Shown one piece after another: positions 6,956 to 14,688 of a stretch of DNA of 16,033 nt. The notes beneath the pieces were generated by a model. The model had not been told where the DNA came from, did no database searches, and saw only the letters and a list, made by a program, of their open reading frames with translations. How positions within the stretch are numbered: position 1 is the first letter of the stretch; each line of letters begins with the position of its first letter. Source of the DNA: an uncultured Clostridia bacterium (GTDB taxonomy: Bacteria; Bacillota_A; Clostridia; Christensenellales; Aristaeellaceae); NCBI GenBank assembly GCA_947165745.1, contig CAMVBO010000008.1, positions 1 through 16,033 on the forward strand, in the 5' to 3' direction. The translations under genes were made by a program, and so were the position numbers.

Positions 6956-9373
6956 TCACTCCACGCCCCGGAAGAAGTGTCCGGTGGTGGTGTTCATGGC
7001 GTCGATGGCCGCCCACTCCGGCAGGGCCTTGAAGTTCTCCCCGTCCAGCGCGGCGCGATAGACGCGCACAATGGCCTCGGTGGGCTCGTCCGGGTTCAAA
7101 AGCAACCGCCAGCGGCTGATCCCGGGCAGCCTGTCCAGCCTGCGCAGGGGCATCAGCGGCGCGGAGTTCAACACCTGGATCACACAGCCGCAGCCGGGTT
7201 CGGCCAGCCGCCGCAGCGGAAAGGCCACGCCCTTGCGGTCCACCAGTGTCCGGGCGTCCAGCCGGTCGGCAGGGAGGCAGCCGTCGCAGTTGCGGCAGTC
7301 GGCGTGCCTCCCCGGCATATTCCGCGCCGCGCGCAGCGGGCAGTGCCGCAAGTGCATCAGCGGGATTCGGCCCCATACCACCAGGTTGTCCGGCGCGTCC
7401 AGCAAGTTGATCTGCGCCGCGTTCAGCTCCACGGAGGGGGTGAAGCCGTCCAGCCCCCAGTCCGCCAGCTGGGCGGCGGAGGCGTTGCTTGCGATGTTCA
7501 GCATGTAATCCCCCACGCAACGCCCGGGCCATGGCAGGCCCAGCTGGCCCACGTTGGAGAGGTAGGTCGCTTCGATACAATCCCTGTTTTCCAGCGCCCA
7601 GGCGTTCAAAGCGTCCAGCGCCTCCGCCCCCAGCACCGCCGGGACGGCCAGCGCCACCCGGCCCTTGCCCGCCAGCTCGGACAGGCTCACGGAGGCCAGC
7701 GTCTCGGGTCGCACATCCCCGGGGGCAAACACCGCCGCATCCGCGCCGCATTCGAGGGCCGCGGCAAGCTGGGACAGGTCGGCGGATTGGGCGAGCAGCA
7801 GGGGCTTGGCGGCGGCGGCGCTTTTTCCGCGATTTTCAGTCTCACCCGTCTGGCCTTCCCAAGGGGAAAGACCTCTGGCGGGCGCTGTGACACCGGCTAC
7901 ACGGGCCTTCACGTAGGGCATGGCTTCCCGCCCGACTTCCGTTCGCAGCGCCTCCAGCGCCGCCAAGGCTTCCCGGCGCAGGGCGTTCAAAAGCGAGGCC
8001 GGACAGAAGGCGTTTTCGTCCGCGTCAAATTCAATGGCATCGATCCTGTAGGCCGTGCCGCCGGTCTTTTTCAGCTGCGCGGCGGCGCGATCGGCGTCGA
8101 ACGGGCGACCCGTGGCCGTCTGGATCACATCCCCCACGGCCTCTGCCGCGCGGACGCCGTCGGACACGGAAAGACGCGCGGGCTGGCCCAGGCGCAAAGT
8201 GGCCCTGGCGGTGACCGCGACCTGCCGGTGCTCGCCGCTTACGCTGTCCCGGGCGGCCTTCATCTGCGCTTCGCTCACCAGCCGCCAGAGGCCGTCGCCC
8301 CGCTTCGCTTGGGGGCTGCGGACCTTTTCCCCGGCCGCGCCGCTCAGCTTTACCGGGATGTCCTCGCCTCGGCGACGCAGCGCCAGCGCGTCGGCGGCCT
8401 GTATGTCGGCAGTCAGCGCGATCTCCCCGTCCCGGCGGCACTCGCCCACCCGCACGCCGATGTGGTTCGGGCGCTCGGGGTACATCAAATCCCGCTCCGA
8501 CACCCCCGGGCCATAGCCCCGGGTGAATCCGCCGCGGTTGAACATCTGCCTGAGGGCGTCGCGCTCGGCGTCCAGGTCGATCTCCCGCCCCGCATACAGG
8601 GCGTCCAGCGCCCGCCGATAGGCCGCCACGGTGACGGCCACATACTCCGCCCGCTTGAGCCGCCCTTCGATCTTGAGGCTGGCGACGCCCGCGTCCCGCA
8701 GCCGCGCCAGATCGCCGATGCCGCACAGGTCCCTGGTGGACAGCAGGCAGCCGCTTGCGCCGTCCAGCCTCCAGGGCAGGCGGCAGGGCTGGGCGCACAG
8801 GCCCCGGTTGCCGCTGCGCCCGCCGATGAAGCTGGACATCAGGCACTGTCCGGAACAGGCCACGCACAGCGCGCCGTGGACGAAGGCTTCGATCTCGATG
8901 CCCTCCCCGGCGCATTCGGCCATCTCCTCAAAGGTCAATTCCCGGGCAAGCACGGCGCGGTGAAAGCCCTGTTCCCGCAGGAACGCCACGCCCTGGCGAT
9001 TGTGGACGGCCATCTGGGTGCTGGCGTGCAGCTGGATCTCCGGCGCGATTTGCTTAAGCGCCCGGGCCACGCCCACATCCTGCACGATCACGGCGTCCGC
9101 TCCGGACAGGTACACGTCCCGGGCGGCATCCAGCAGCGCACTGAATTCGTCCTCCCGCACCAGGGTGTTCAGCGTCACATGCACCTTGACGCCCCGGGCA
9201 TGGCAATAGGCGACGGCCCCATTCAGGGCGTCGCCGTCGAAGTTCCCGGCGTTGCGGCGGGCGTTGAAGCTGCCCGCGCCCAGGTATACCGCGTCCGCGC
9301 CGCTTTGCACCGCGGCGCGCAGCGCGTCGAAGTCCCCCGCCGGAGCCAGCAGCTCCATGGGCCGGTTATTCAT
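6956..9373 (-). CDS. U32 family peptidase-like protein (RlhA/TrhP-type RNA hydroxylase family, DUF3656-containing)
   Basis: This 805-residue protein opens with MELLAPAGDFDALRAAV, the start of the U32 TIM-barrel, and carries the U32 signature at 162-180 (EAFVHGALCVACSGQCLMS). By alignment with UbiU, Cys170, Cys177, Cys193 and Cys217 are the likely 4Fe-4S ligands. Although named peptidases, characterised members such as E. coli RlhA and TrhP hydroxylate 23S rRNA or tRNA using prephenate-linked chemistry; proteolysis is doubtful. The middle fits DUF3656, and the C-terminal third (about 530-760) has a second, degenerate barrel-like region with a Cys cluster (HCPL, CRNCDGC). Its ATG overlaps the zapA stop by 8 bases (ATGAATAA), implying translational coupling. 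Whether the target is rRNA or tRNA is unresolved. Confidence 0.9.
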   Translation of the reverse strand: MNNRPMELLAPAGDFDALRAAVQSGADAVYLGAGSFNARRNAGNFDGDALNGAVAYCHARGVKVHVTLNTLVREDEFSALLDAARDVYLSGADAVIVQDVGVARALKQIAPEIQLHASTQMAVHNRQGVAFLREQGFHRAVLARELTFEEMAECAGEGIEIEAFVHGALCVACSGQCLMSSFIGGRSGNRGLCAQPCRLPWRLDGASGCLLSTRDLCGIGDLARLRDAGVASLKIEGRLKRAEYVAVTVAAYRRALDALYAGREIDLDAERDALRQMFNRGGFTRGYGPGVSERDLMYPERPNHIGVRVGECRRDGEIALTADIQAADALALRRRGEDIPVKLSGAAGEKVRSPQAKRGDGLWRLVSEAQMKAARDSVSGEHRQVAVTARATLRLGQPARLSVSDGVRAAEAVGDVIQTATGRPFDADRAAAQLKKTGGTAYRIDAIEFDADENAFCPASLLNALRREALAALEALRTEVGREAMPYVKARVAGVTAPARGLSPWEGQTGETENRGKSAAAAKPLLLAQSADLSQLAAALECGADAAVFAPGDVRPETLASVSLSELAGKGRVALAVPAVLGAEALDALNAWALENRDCIEATYLSNVGQLGLPWPGRCVGDYMLNIASNASAAQLADWGLDGFTPSVELNAAQINLLDAPDNLVVWGRIPLMHLRHCPLRAARNMPGRHADCRNCDGCLPADRLDARTLVDRKGVAFPLRRLAEPGCGCVIQVLNSAPLMPLRRLDRLPGISRWRLLLNPDEPTEAIVRVYRAALDGENFKALPEWAAIDAMNTTTGHFFRGVE

Positions 9374-9641
9374 CCTTGCCAGCGGCCTCCATTTGCGCCC
9401 GCAGGTCGTCCAGCTCCGCCTGGAGGCGGCGAATCTCGTCCCGGCTCTTCATCATGTCGTCGGCGGCGTTCACCGCCGTCAGCACGGCCAGCTGGGCCGC
9501 CGGAAGATGGGTGGCCGCGTTCAGCTCGTCCATGCGGCGGTTCACCCAGGCCGCCACCCGGTTCACATATTCCTCGCTGTCATAGCTGGCGATGGTATAG
9601 TCCTTGCCGGCGATGCGCACGGTGGTCCTGATCTTCTCCAT
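9366..9641 (-). CDS. zapA: Cell division protein ZapA
   Basis: This 91-residue protein begins MEKIRTTVRIAGKDYTIAS, the typical ZapA N-terminal beta segment, followed by the conserved YVNRVAAWVNRRMDEL helix and a C-terminal coiled coil (about 65-88). ZapA dimers and tetramers bundle FtsZ filaments at the division ring. I chose the ATG at 9641 because GGAGG (9647-9651) lies 5 bases upstream; a longer frame from 9701 would begin inside the -35 box of the promoter. It is first in a zapA-U32 operon that probably extends to mutS2 and the methyltransferase, a gene order frequent in Clostridia. Confidence 0.93.
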   Translation of the reverse strand: MEKIRTTVRIAGKDYTIASYDSEEYVNRVAAWVNRRMDELNAATHLPAAQLAVLTAVNAADDMMKSRDEIRRLQAELDDLRAQMEAAGKDE

Positions 9642-9674
9642 AACGTCCTCCAAAGCATACAAGAATCCATGTTG

Positions 9675-9713
9675 ATTATAGCACAAGTCCAGCCGCTCCA
9701 CAAGCGGGCTTGT
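9675..9713 (-). promoter_or_regulatory. Sigma-A-type promoter of zapA with overlapping palindrome
   Basis: On the minus strand TTGTGG (9698-9703), a 17-base spacer and a perfect extended -10 (TGC then TATAAT, 9675-9680) precede zapA by about 33 bases. A 14-bp perfect palindrome, ACAAGC-GG-GCTTGT (9700-9713), overlaps the -35 box and could be an operator, or chance in GC-rich sequence. Confidence 0.75.
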
Positions 9714-9730
9714 CCACTTTGTTCGGCCGC

Positions 9731-9760
9731 AAAAAAGGCCCCGGGAATAAATCCCAGGGC
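9731..9760 (-). terminator. Intrinsic terminator of the SH3b protein gene
   Basis: Minus-strand arms 9752-9760 and 9738-9746 form a 9-bp GC-rich stem (one G-T pair) with a 5-base TTTAT loop, followed by C and six T residues (9731-9736). It begins 14 bases after the stop codon at 9775 and separates this gene from the zapA promoter. Confidence 0.9.
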
Positions 9761-9774
9761 TGATGAAGGATCGA

Positions 9775-10671
9775 TCAATCGAATTCGCGGTTGATGGCGA
9801 TAAACTCCAGGCTCCAGCCGCTGCGGTCGCCGGTGCCGCTGCTGCCTGTATCGATCACCGCGCGGCCATAATAAGTGCTGCTACCGTAGGGGGGATAGGC
9901 CTTCGCCGCCTGTTGGGCGGTATAATAGCAGACATCGTTGTCCCAGGACTCGCCCGCGCCGTAAATGTTGAACGCCACGCAGAAGCGGGTGTCGTCCAAC
10001 CGCTCCACGCCAGTCAGGCAGGCGAAGCCGTAGCTGGTGTGGCCGCCGGTCTCCTCCCAGTAGTAATAGCCGTTCCGATAGTCGATATAGGCCAGGTTAT
10101 GGCTGGGCTTGATGGATTCGCCGAAATACTTTTTCACGATCGGCGCGATTTGATTTTCGGGCAGGCGCACATTATTGCCGTTGAAGTAGCCGTCCTCCGC
10201 CCATTCCAGCCGGTTCTGGCGGTTGAACCAGCAGTGATTGATGGCAAATTCCGTCAGCAGCGCGGTATCGATAGGGAAAGCTTTGCTAAAGCAGCCGCTG
10301 CGCCACAGAAAACCCGTCTCTGTGAAATTGGACAGGAACAGGTTGAAATTGTAGCGCTCCTTGGCGCTGGGATCGTAGCGCCTTCCCTCGAAGGTCCCCA
10401 TGGGCTTCAGGTACTTCGCCAGCGCGTAGCCCGTCTGCCCCTTGTAAGACACCTGCCAGAAGCCGTTGTCCGCCTCGCTCAGAAAAACCATCCCCTTCTC
10501 GCCCAGCGGCATCCTGGCCAGCGCCGTGGCGGAGGTGTCCGGCTCCTCGCGAAGGGTGATGTATTCGTTGCAGTTCACAACCATCATGGTGGTTCCGATT
10601 TCAACCGCCAGCGCCGACATGCCCGCCAGGGCCAGCAGCATCGCCAGCACACAGCACAAAACCTTCCTCAT
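9775..10671 (-). CDS. Secreted SH3b-domain protein of unknown function
   Basis: This 298-residue protein has a signal peptide (charged start, hydrophobic 4-20, likely cleavage after ALA at about 22) and a bacterial SH3 domain at about 28-90 (ITLREEPDTSA, then GFWQVSYKGQTGYALAKYL), a fold that often binds peptidoglycan or cell-wall peptides. The remaining 200 residues match no domain I recognise. They are rich in Tyr, Trp, Phe and Asn, and hold five of the six mature-region cysteines (127, 147, 218, 231, 248; the sixth is 34). No catalytic motif of a known hydrolase is visible. The start has a GAGGAGGG ribosome site 6 bases upstream. The gene has its own strong terminator and sits 99 bases after the nucleotidyltransferase gene; no convincing promoter is visible in that gap. 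Confidence 0.85.
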   Translation of the reverse strand: MRKVLCCVLAMLLALAGMSALAVEIGTTMMVVNCNEYITLREEPDTSATALARMPLGEKGMVFLSEADNGFWQVSYKGQTGYALAKYLKPMGTFEGRRYDPSAKERYNFNLFLSNFTETGFLWRSGCFSKAFPIDTALLTEFAINHCWFNRQNRLEWAEDGYFNGNNVRLPENQIAPIVKKYFGESIKPSHNLAYIDYRNGYYYWEETGGHTSYGFACLTGVERLDDTRFCVAFNIYGAGESWDNDVCYYTAQQAAKAYPPYGSSTYYGRAVIDTGSSGTGDRSGWSLEFIAINREFD

Positions 10672-10770
10672 GGGAATCCCTCCTCGTTTGCTTTTATATG
10701 ACCCTTGGACGCCGCATCCGGGAAATAAGTTCCAATCCGGCGCCCTTCGGCTGAATATCCCGCGTCCGCA

Positions 10771-11688
10771 TCAATCCCACAGCTTTTCCGGATAGACGCC
10801 CGCTTCCTTCATGCCCCAGATGGCGCTCTGTACCTTCTCCGCGTCCTCGCGATAGGTCATGCCGTACCAGCGTTCGGAGGTCTTCAACAGTCGCACCCGA
10901 CCCTTGCCCTCGGCGATCAGCCCCTTGGGCACGTTAGGCAGGTAGAACTCCGCCTTCTTTGGATTCTTCGGCACGTCGTTCTTGAGGAACGCCTCAAACA
11001 TCCTCGGAAAGGCCTCCAGCACGCCGCTTCTGAACGCCCACAGGTTCATGGACACGGGCGTTCCGGCGGGGATGAAGGTCCAGGTGGCGCCGCCGTCCTC
11101 GGTGAAGGCCGCGCCGCCCTCCCGGGGCTCGATCACGGTGCGCTCGGTGATGTCGGTGAGAAAGCCGTCCGCGTCCCCGGCGCACACGCCCCGGGACACG
11201 GTGCCGTTCTCGGTGAGGGTATTTTCGATATTGTAGCCCACCATGGCGTGCTCGTTTTCATCGCCCCCAGCCAGCAGGAAGTCCGCTGCGGCGCGGAAGG
11301 CGTCCCGGCCGTAGAAGTCGTCGGCGTTGATGACGGCAAAGGGGCCGTCCACCTCCTTCAGGGCGCAAAGCGTGGCGTGGCCGGTGCCCCAGGGCTTGGC
11401 GCGGCCCTCTGGAATGGCGAAGCTCGCCGGGATGTTGTCCAGCGTCTGCCAGGCGTATTTCATCTCCACGTGCCGGGCGATGTTGTCGCCGATGGCGCGT
11501 CGGAAGTCCGCCTCCATCTCCGGCTTGATGACGCACACCACCTTGCCGAAGCCCGCGCGCACGGCGTCATAGATGGAAAAGTCGATGATGATGTGGCCGG
11601 CGTCGTCCACGGGCGCGATCTGCTTGTTGCCGCCGAAACGGCTGCCCATGCCGGCAGCCATGATGACCAGGGTGGGTTTGGTGTTCAT
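10771..11688 (-). CDS. Nucleotidyltransferase (sugar-1-phosphate NTP transferase-like)
   Basis: This 305-residue GT-A-fold enzyme has the nucleotide-binding signature MAAGMGSRFGGNKQ (10-23), the conserved WGTGHA (100-105) that contacts the base in this superfamily, and an NADDFYG motif (121-127) supplying the metal-binding Asp. Such enzymes activate sugar phosphates or phosphocholine-like head groups with NTP or CTP; the sugar cannot be assigned from sequence. The lysine following the glycine-rich loop is present (NKQ), supporting activity. No C-terminal left-handed helix acyltransferase is present. It has a good promoter and an AAGGAGC ribosome site, and is transcribed divergently from the SANT/Myb-like regulator. 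The closest superfamily alternatives are GlmU/GalU-like pyrophosphorylases. Confidence 0.88.
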   Translation of the reverse strand: MNTKPTLVIMAAGMGSRFGGNKQIAPVDDAGHIIIDFSIYDAVRAGFGKVVCVIKPEMEADFRRAIGDNIARHVEMKYAWQTLDNIPASFAIPEGRAKPWGTGHATLCALKEVDGPFAVINADDFYGRDAFRAAADFLLAGGDENEHAMVGYNIENTLTENGTVSRGVCAGDADGFLTDITERTVIEPREGGAAFTEDGGATWTFIPAGTPVSMNLWAFRSGVLEAFPRMFEAFLKNDVPKNPKKAEFYLPNVPKGLIAEGKGRVRLLKTSERWYGMTYREDAEKVQSAIWGMKEAGVYPEKLWD

Positions 11689-11718
11689 ATGTATGCTCCT
11701 TTTCTATGCTCTGCCTCT

Positions 11719-11747
11719 ATTGTAAGCGAAAAGCCGGAAAAGTTCAA
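11719..11747 (-). promoter_or_regulatory. Sigma-A-type promoter of the nucleotidyltransferase gene
   Basis: On the minus strand TTGAAC (11742-11747), a 17-base spacer and TACAAT (11719-11724) lie 30 bases before the ATG at 11688, which has an AAGGAGC ribosome site. It is arranged back-to-back with the plus-strand promoter at 11834. Confidence 0.75.
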
Positions 11748-11794
11748 GCCGAACGGGCATATTTTCGCGGGCAGGAGCATATAGGGTATATATT

Positions 11795-11811
11795 GCGCGT
11801 CACAAACGCGC
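11795..11811. promoter_or_regulatory. Palindrome in the divergent intergenic region
   Basis: GCGCGT-CACAA-ACGCGC is a perfect 6-bp inverted repeat with a 5-base spacer. It lies between the two back-to-back promoters, 22 bases upstream of the plus-strand -35 box, where an operator could influence both genes. CG-rich palindromes can arise by chance in this genome, so the role is uncertain. Confidence 0.3.
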
Positions 11812-11833
11812 GCGGCGGGAAATATAAAAAGTT

Positions 11834-11861
11834 TTGACAATCGCGGGGTTCAGTATATTCT
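11834..11861 (+). promoter_or_regulatory. Sigma-A-type promoter of the SANT/Myb-like gene
   Basis: A perfect TTGACA (11834-11839) is followed by a 16-base spacer and TATTCT (11856-11861), about 50 bases before the ATG at 11912. The overlapping TATATT at 11854 is an alternative -10 but would leave a 14-base spacer. Confidence 0.7.
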
Positions 11862-11911
11862 CCGCACACGAGGCGCATACTCTGTATCATCAACGGTTTG
11901 GAGGGGATAAG

Positions 11912-12679
11912 ATGGATCAGGCATTGACGCACGAAGGCATCGGTCGCATGGAGTTTCCCCGCACGGGCAGGCGCGCGGGCTGGAGCGATTCGGAAAACAA
12001 GCTGCTGTGGGAAACCGCCGACGAGGCCCAGCAGCAGGGTCTGCCGCTGAAGGCCGTGTTCGAGCAGATCGCCCGCCAGACGGGCCGCCGCCCCAACAGC
12101 ATCCGCAACTACTACTATGCCCAGGTGCGCCAGCACGACGGAGAGGCCCGCCCGGCGCGGTTCGTGCCCTTTACACAGCAGGAGGTGGACTGGCTGATGG
12201 AGCAGGTGCTCGTCGCCCGCTCGGCGGGGCAGTCGGTGCGCTCCTGCCTGCAAAAGCTCTCCGGCGGAGACCACAGCCTGATGCTGCGCTATCAGAACAA
12301 GTATCGGGCCGTGATCAAGAGCAGGCCGGATTACGTGAAGGGCCTGGTGGACCGGCTGAACGAACAGGGCATGGCCTGCGAAACGCCCCAGGTGAACCAC
12401 CGAGCGCGGGCGGACCTGCAGGAATCCTCAGGCCAGCTGATGGCGGAAGCCCGGCGCTCCGGCGACGCGGAGCTGGCCAAGGCCTGCGACGTGCTGACCC
12501 AGTACCTGCGCTCCCAGCGCTCGCCCCAGGGGGACATGGACGTGGCGGACGCCGCCCGGGCACTGATCGGCCCCATCAAGGAGTTCGTCGCCCTGGACGC
12601 CAAGGCCCGCATGGAGGCCGCCAATTCCTTCTGCGAGGATATTGCGGAGCGGATCGGGGAATTGGAGGCAAGGTTATAG
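11912..12679 (+). CDS. Two-repeat SANT/Myb-like DNA-binding protein (RsfA-like)
   Basis: This 255-residue protein has two tandem Myb/SANT-like repeats. The first (about 24-74) starts WSDSENKLLWE and ends PNSIRNYYYAQV; the second (about 87-135) starts FTQQEVDWLME and ends LMLRYQNKYRAV. Both share the aromatic-[ST]-x-x-E opening and a helix holding an N/R-x-x-Y pattern, suggesting internal duplication. The C-terminal 110 residues are helical and charged, perhaps for oligomerisation. Bacillus RsfA, a prespore regulator with a similar N-terminal domain, is the nearest characterised relative I can name; a role in sporulation here is unproven. The ATG at 11912 has GGAGGGG about 6 bases upstream. 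An in-frame TTG at 11834 is rejected because it is the -35 box. It is the only plus-strand gene in the window, with its own promoter. Confidence 0.85.
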   Translation: MDQALTHEGIGRMEFPRTGRRAGWSDSENKLLWETADEAQQQGLPLKAVFEQIARQTGRRPNSIRNYYYAQVRQHDGEARPARFVPFTQQEVDWLMEQVLVARSAGQSVRSCLQKLSGGDHSLMLRYQNKYRAVIKSRPDYVKGLVDRLNEQGMACETPQVNHRARADLQESSGQLMAEARRSGDAELAKACDVLTQYLRSQRSPQGDMDVADAARALIGPIKEFVALDAKARMEAANSFCEDIAERIGELEARL

Positions 12680-12685
12680 TCCAAT

Positions 12686-12713
12686 GGGGCTGTCTCAAAA
12701 TAGAGACAGCCCC
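12686..12713. terminator. Perfect 11-bp inverted repeat between convergent genes
   Basis: GGGGCTGTCTC (12686-12696) and its exact complement (12703-12713) flank an AAAATA loop, 7 bases after the stop of the SANT/Myb-like gene and 22 bases before the stop of the convergent glucuronidase gene. Both outgoing sides lack a proper T-run (TTATCG on plus, ATTGGA on minus), so it would work as a weak bidirectional terminator or 3'-end barrier. Confidence 0.65.
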
Positions 12714-12734
12714 TTATCGCGCGTTCAGCAGTCC

Positions 12735-14570
12735 TTAATCGTATATCTTCCTGCCCTTCTCGTCCTCCGCCCCGCTGAGGCGGCGGAAGAAGGTGTTGAC
12801 CACGTCCCGCCACTCGCGGGCGTTTTTGATTTGCAGCTCCATGCGCTCCAGGGCCTCGGTTCGGTCCGGCTCGGGCAGATCCAGGGCGGCGAGGGTCTCC
12901 CCCATCCGCTCCGCCCCGGCGCAGCCCTCGAAGTGATCGTCATAGATCCGCTGGATCAGCGTGCGACCGTCGGCCATCCTGTAATCATAGCGCAGCCGGT
13001 GGAAGAACAGCTTGAGATTGTCCGGGCAGGCCTCGGGGGTGGCGTACTGCGCCCGCAGCTTTTCCGGGTATTGCAGCAGATACCCCGTGCCGGCGGCGGT
13101 GCGGTCGATGCCCACGGCGTCCCGGTTGGCCTTGTGATAGGTGCCCCACAGGTCGTACTCGTAGCCGCTGGGATTGGGGCCGTAGTGGTTGTGGGGGTTC
13201 ACCATCCAGCCCAGGCCCAGGGGTGCGGTGTACTTTTCGTAAATCTCCCGGCTGTGCATCAGCAGATCCACCAGGGCGTCCTCCCGGTCCTTGGGCAGAT
13301 GATAGCTCAGCCTCGCCCAGCGACGGACGACCGCCTCCGGATCGGCATGGGGGTCCCAGGCGAAGCGCCCGTAGCCGAACAGGTTGACCGCGGCAAAGGG
13401 ATGCCCGGTGTAATTGTCGTCCCGGCCCAGGTTGGACACCGCCGCCACCGCCGAAACGGTCCTGGGCGGCAGGGCCTCCGCCAGCTCCCGCCACATGGGC
13501 GGCATGGCGTAGATGTCGATCTGCTGGCCGGTGTACTCCTGGGCCAGCTGCACCTCCAGCGCCAGGCGCGTGCGGGGCATGGCGTAGAGCGTGGGCGACA
13601 CGGGCTCGCGCACCTGGAAGTCAAAGGGGCCGTTCTTCACCTGCAGCAGCACGTTGTCGTCAAACTGGCCGTCCAGCGGCGCGTAGGTCTCATAGGCGGC
13701 CTTGGGTCGGTCGGTGGAAGTGTCGCGCCAGTCCTGCATGCAGTTGTAGACAAAGGCCCGCCAAACCAGCACGCCGCCATGAGGCGCGATGGCCCGGGCC
13801 AGCATGTTCGCACCTTCGGCGTGGGTGCGGCCATAGGTGAAGGGGCCGGGGCGATGCTCGCTGTCGGCCTTCACCAGGAAACCGGCGAAATCCGGAATGG
13901 CGGCCCAGACGGCGTCCGCCCGCTTGCGCCAGAAGCGCTGCACGCCCTCATCCAGCGGGTCCGCGGTGGGCATGCCGTGGGCGATGGGCCGGGAAAATTC
14001 GATGGAGACCATCAGCCGCACGCCGAAGGGGCGGAACGCCGCCGCCAGCTTCCTGAGCTCCGGCAGGCCCTCGTCCTCGATCAGCAGCGCCGCGTCCTCG
14101 CGGACGTTCACGTTGTTCACGCAGAGCACGTTGACGCCCACCGATGCCAGCATCCGGCCCAGCTGACGAATCCGCGGGCCGTCCCAGCAGAGTTTTCCGT
14201 CCTCGAACCAGAGGGACCGTCCGGCATAGCCCCGCTCCACGGAGCCGTCCGCGTTGTCCCAGCTGTCCAGCATCCGCAGCGGATAGAAGGGCTTTTGCAG
14301 GCTGGACGGGGGCTGTTCCCCCGCCGCCTTGGCCATCATATAGGCATAGGCGCCGTAGAGCACGCCCGGCTCGCCGCCGGCAATGGTGTCGCCGTCGATC
14401 ATATAGTACTCGCCCAGATCCGGGGCCACCGCCAGCCGGGGCGTGCTGACGCCCAGCGCGGCGCAGCCTAGCGCGAGCTCGTGAACGGCGACCTTCGCGG
14501 GGGTGTCGCAGTTCGCGGGTATGTCCGCGTCCAGGAAGGGCAGCCAGGTTCTCCGGGGCACCTTAGACAT
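12735..14570 (-). CDS. aguA: GH67 alpha-glucuronidase
   Basis: GH67 enzymes remove (4-O-methyl)glucuronic acid from the non-reducing end of xylooligosaccharides by inversion. Family blocks are clear: LDSWDNADGSVERGYAG, FLVKADSE, PGPFTYGRTHAEGANMLA, PLDGQFDDNV, VKNGPFDFQVREP. Counting from the upstream ATG at 14600, the acid is Glu248 (KADSE) and the base pair is Asp327 (PFDFQ) and Glu355 (QEYTG). The spacings of 79 and 28 equal those of the Geobacillus enzyme (285, 364, 392). I chose the ATG at 14570 (611 residues) because AAGGGA lies 8 bases upstream; starts at 14600 and 14579 lack a site. The usual length is about 680, so the N-terminal domain is short. No signal peptide, so it acts in the cytoplasm on imported oligosaccharides. 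A candidate -10 (TATAAA, about 14608-14613) has no good -35. Confidence 0.95.
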   Translation of the reverse strand: MSKVPRRTWLPFLDADIPANCDTPAKVAVHELALGCAALGVSTPRLAVAPDLGEYYMIDGDTIAGGEPGVLYGAYAYMMAKAAGEQPPSSLQKPFYPLRMLDSWDNADGSVERGYAGRSLWFEDGKLCWDGPRIRQLGRMLASVGVNVLCVNNVNVREDAALLIEDEGLPELRKLAAAFRPFGVRLMVSIEFSRPIAHGMPTADPLDEGVQRFWRKRADAVWAAIPDFAGFLVKADSEHRPGPFTYGRTHAEGANMLARAIAPHGGVLVWRAFVYNCMQDWRDTSTDRPKAAYETYAPLDGQFDDNVLLQVKNGPFDFQVREPVSPTLYAMPRTRLALEVQLAQEYTGQQIDIYAMPPMWRELAEALPPRTVSAVAAVSNLGRDDNYTGHPFAAVNLFGYGRFAWDPHADPEAVVRRWARLSYHLPKDREDALVDLLMHSREIYEKYTAPLGLGWMVNPHNHYGPNPSGYEYDLWGTYHKANRDAVGIDRTAAGTGYLLQYPEKLRAQYATPEACPDNLKLFFHRLRYDYRMADGRTLIQRIYDDHFEGCAGAERMGETLAALDLPEPDRTEALERMELQIKNAREWRDVVNTFFRRLSGAEDEKGRKIYD

Positions 14571-14688
14571 ATCGATCATCCCTTCAATGTGTTGTTGCAT
14601 ACGGGTGTTTATAGATGATTTCGCCGCACGTCGCCCAATTCCTGCGATACCGGAAAGTTTTTCGGTTCATCACGCCTCCGCGCCTCAT

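Noticed and set aside
6977..9631. Very long plus-strand open frame (884 codons) opposite the U32 gene
   Set aside because: It is a composition shadow of the GC-rich coding strand: low-complexity Gly/His/Gln/Arg-rich translation, no ribosome site, no recognisable domain. The opposite strand encodes a clear U32 protein.
9642..9701. 20-residue N-terminal extension of ZapA
   Set aside because: The upstream ATG lies in the -35 box, and the extension would contain the promoter and the GGAGG site used by the ATG at 9641.
11834..11911. N-terminal extension of the SANT/Myb-like protein from a TTG at 11834
   Set aside because: The TTG is the first part of the TTGACA -35 box and has no ribosome site; the ATG at 11912 has GGAGGGG upstream and follows the promoter.
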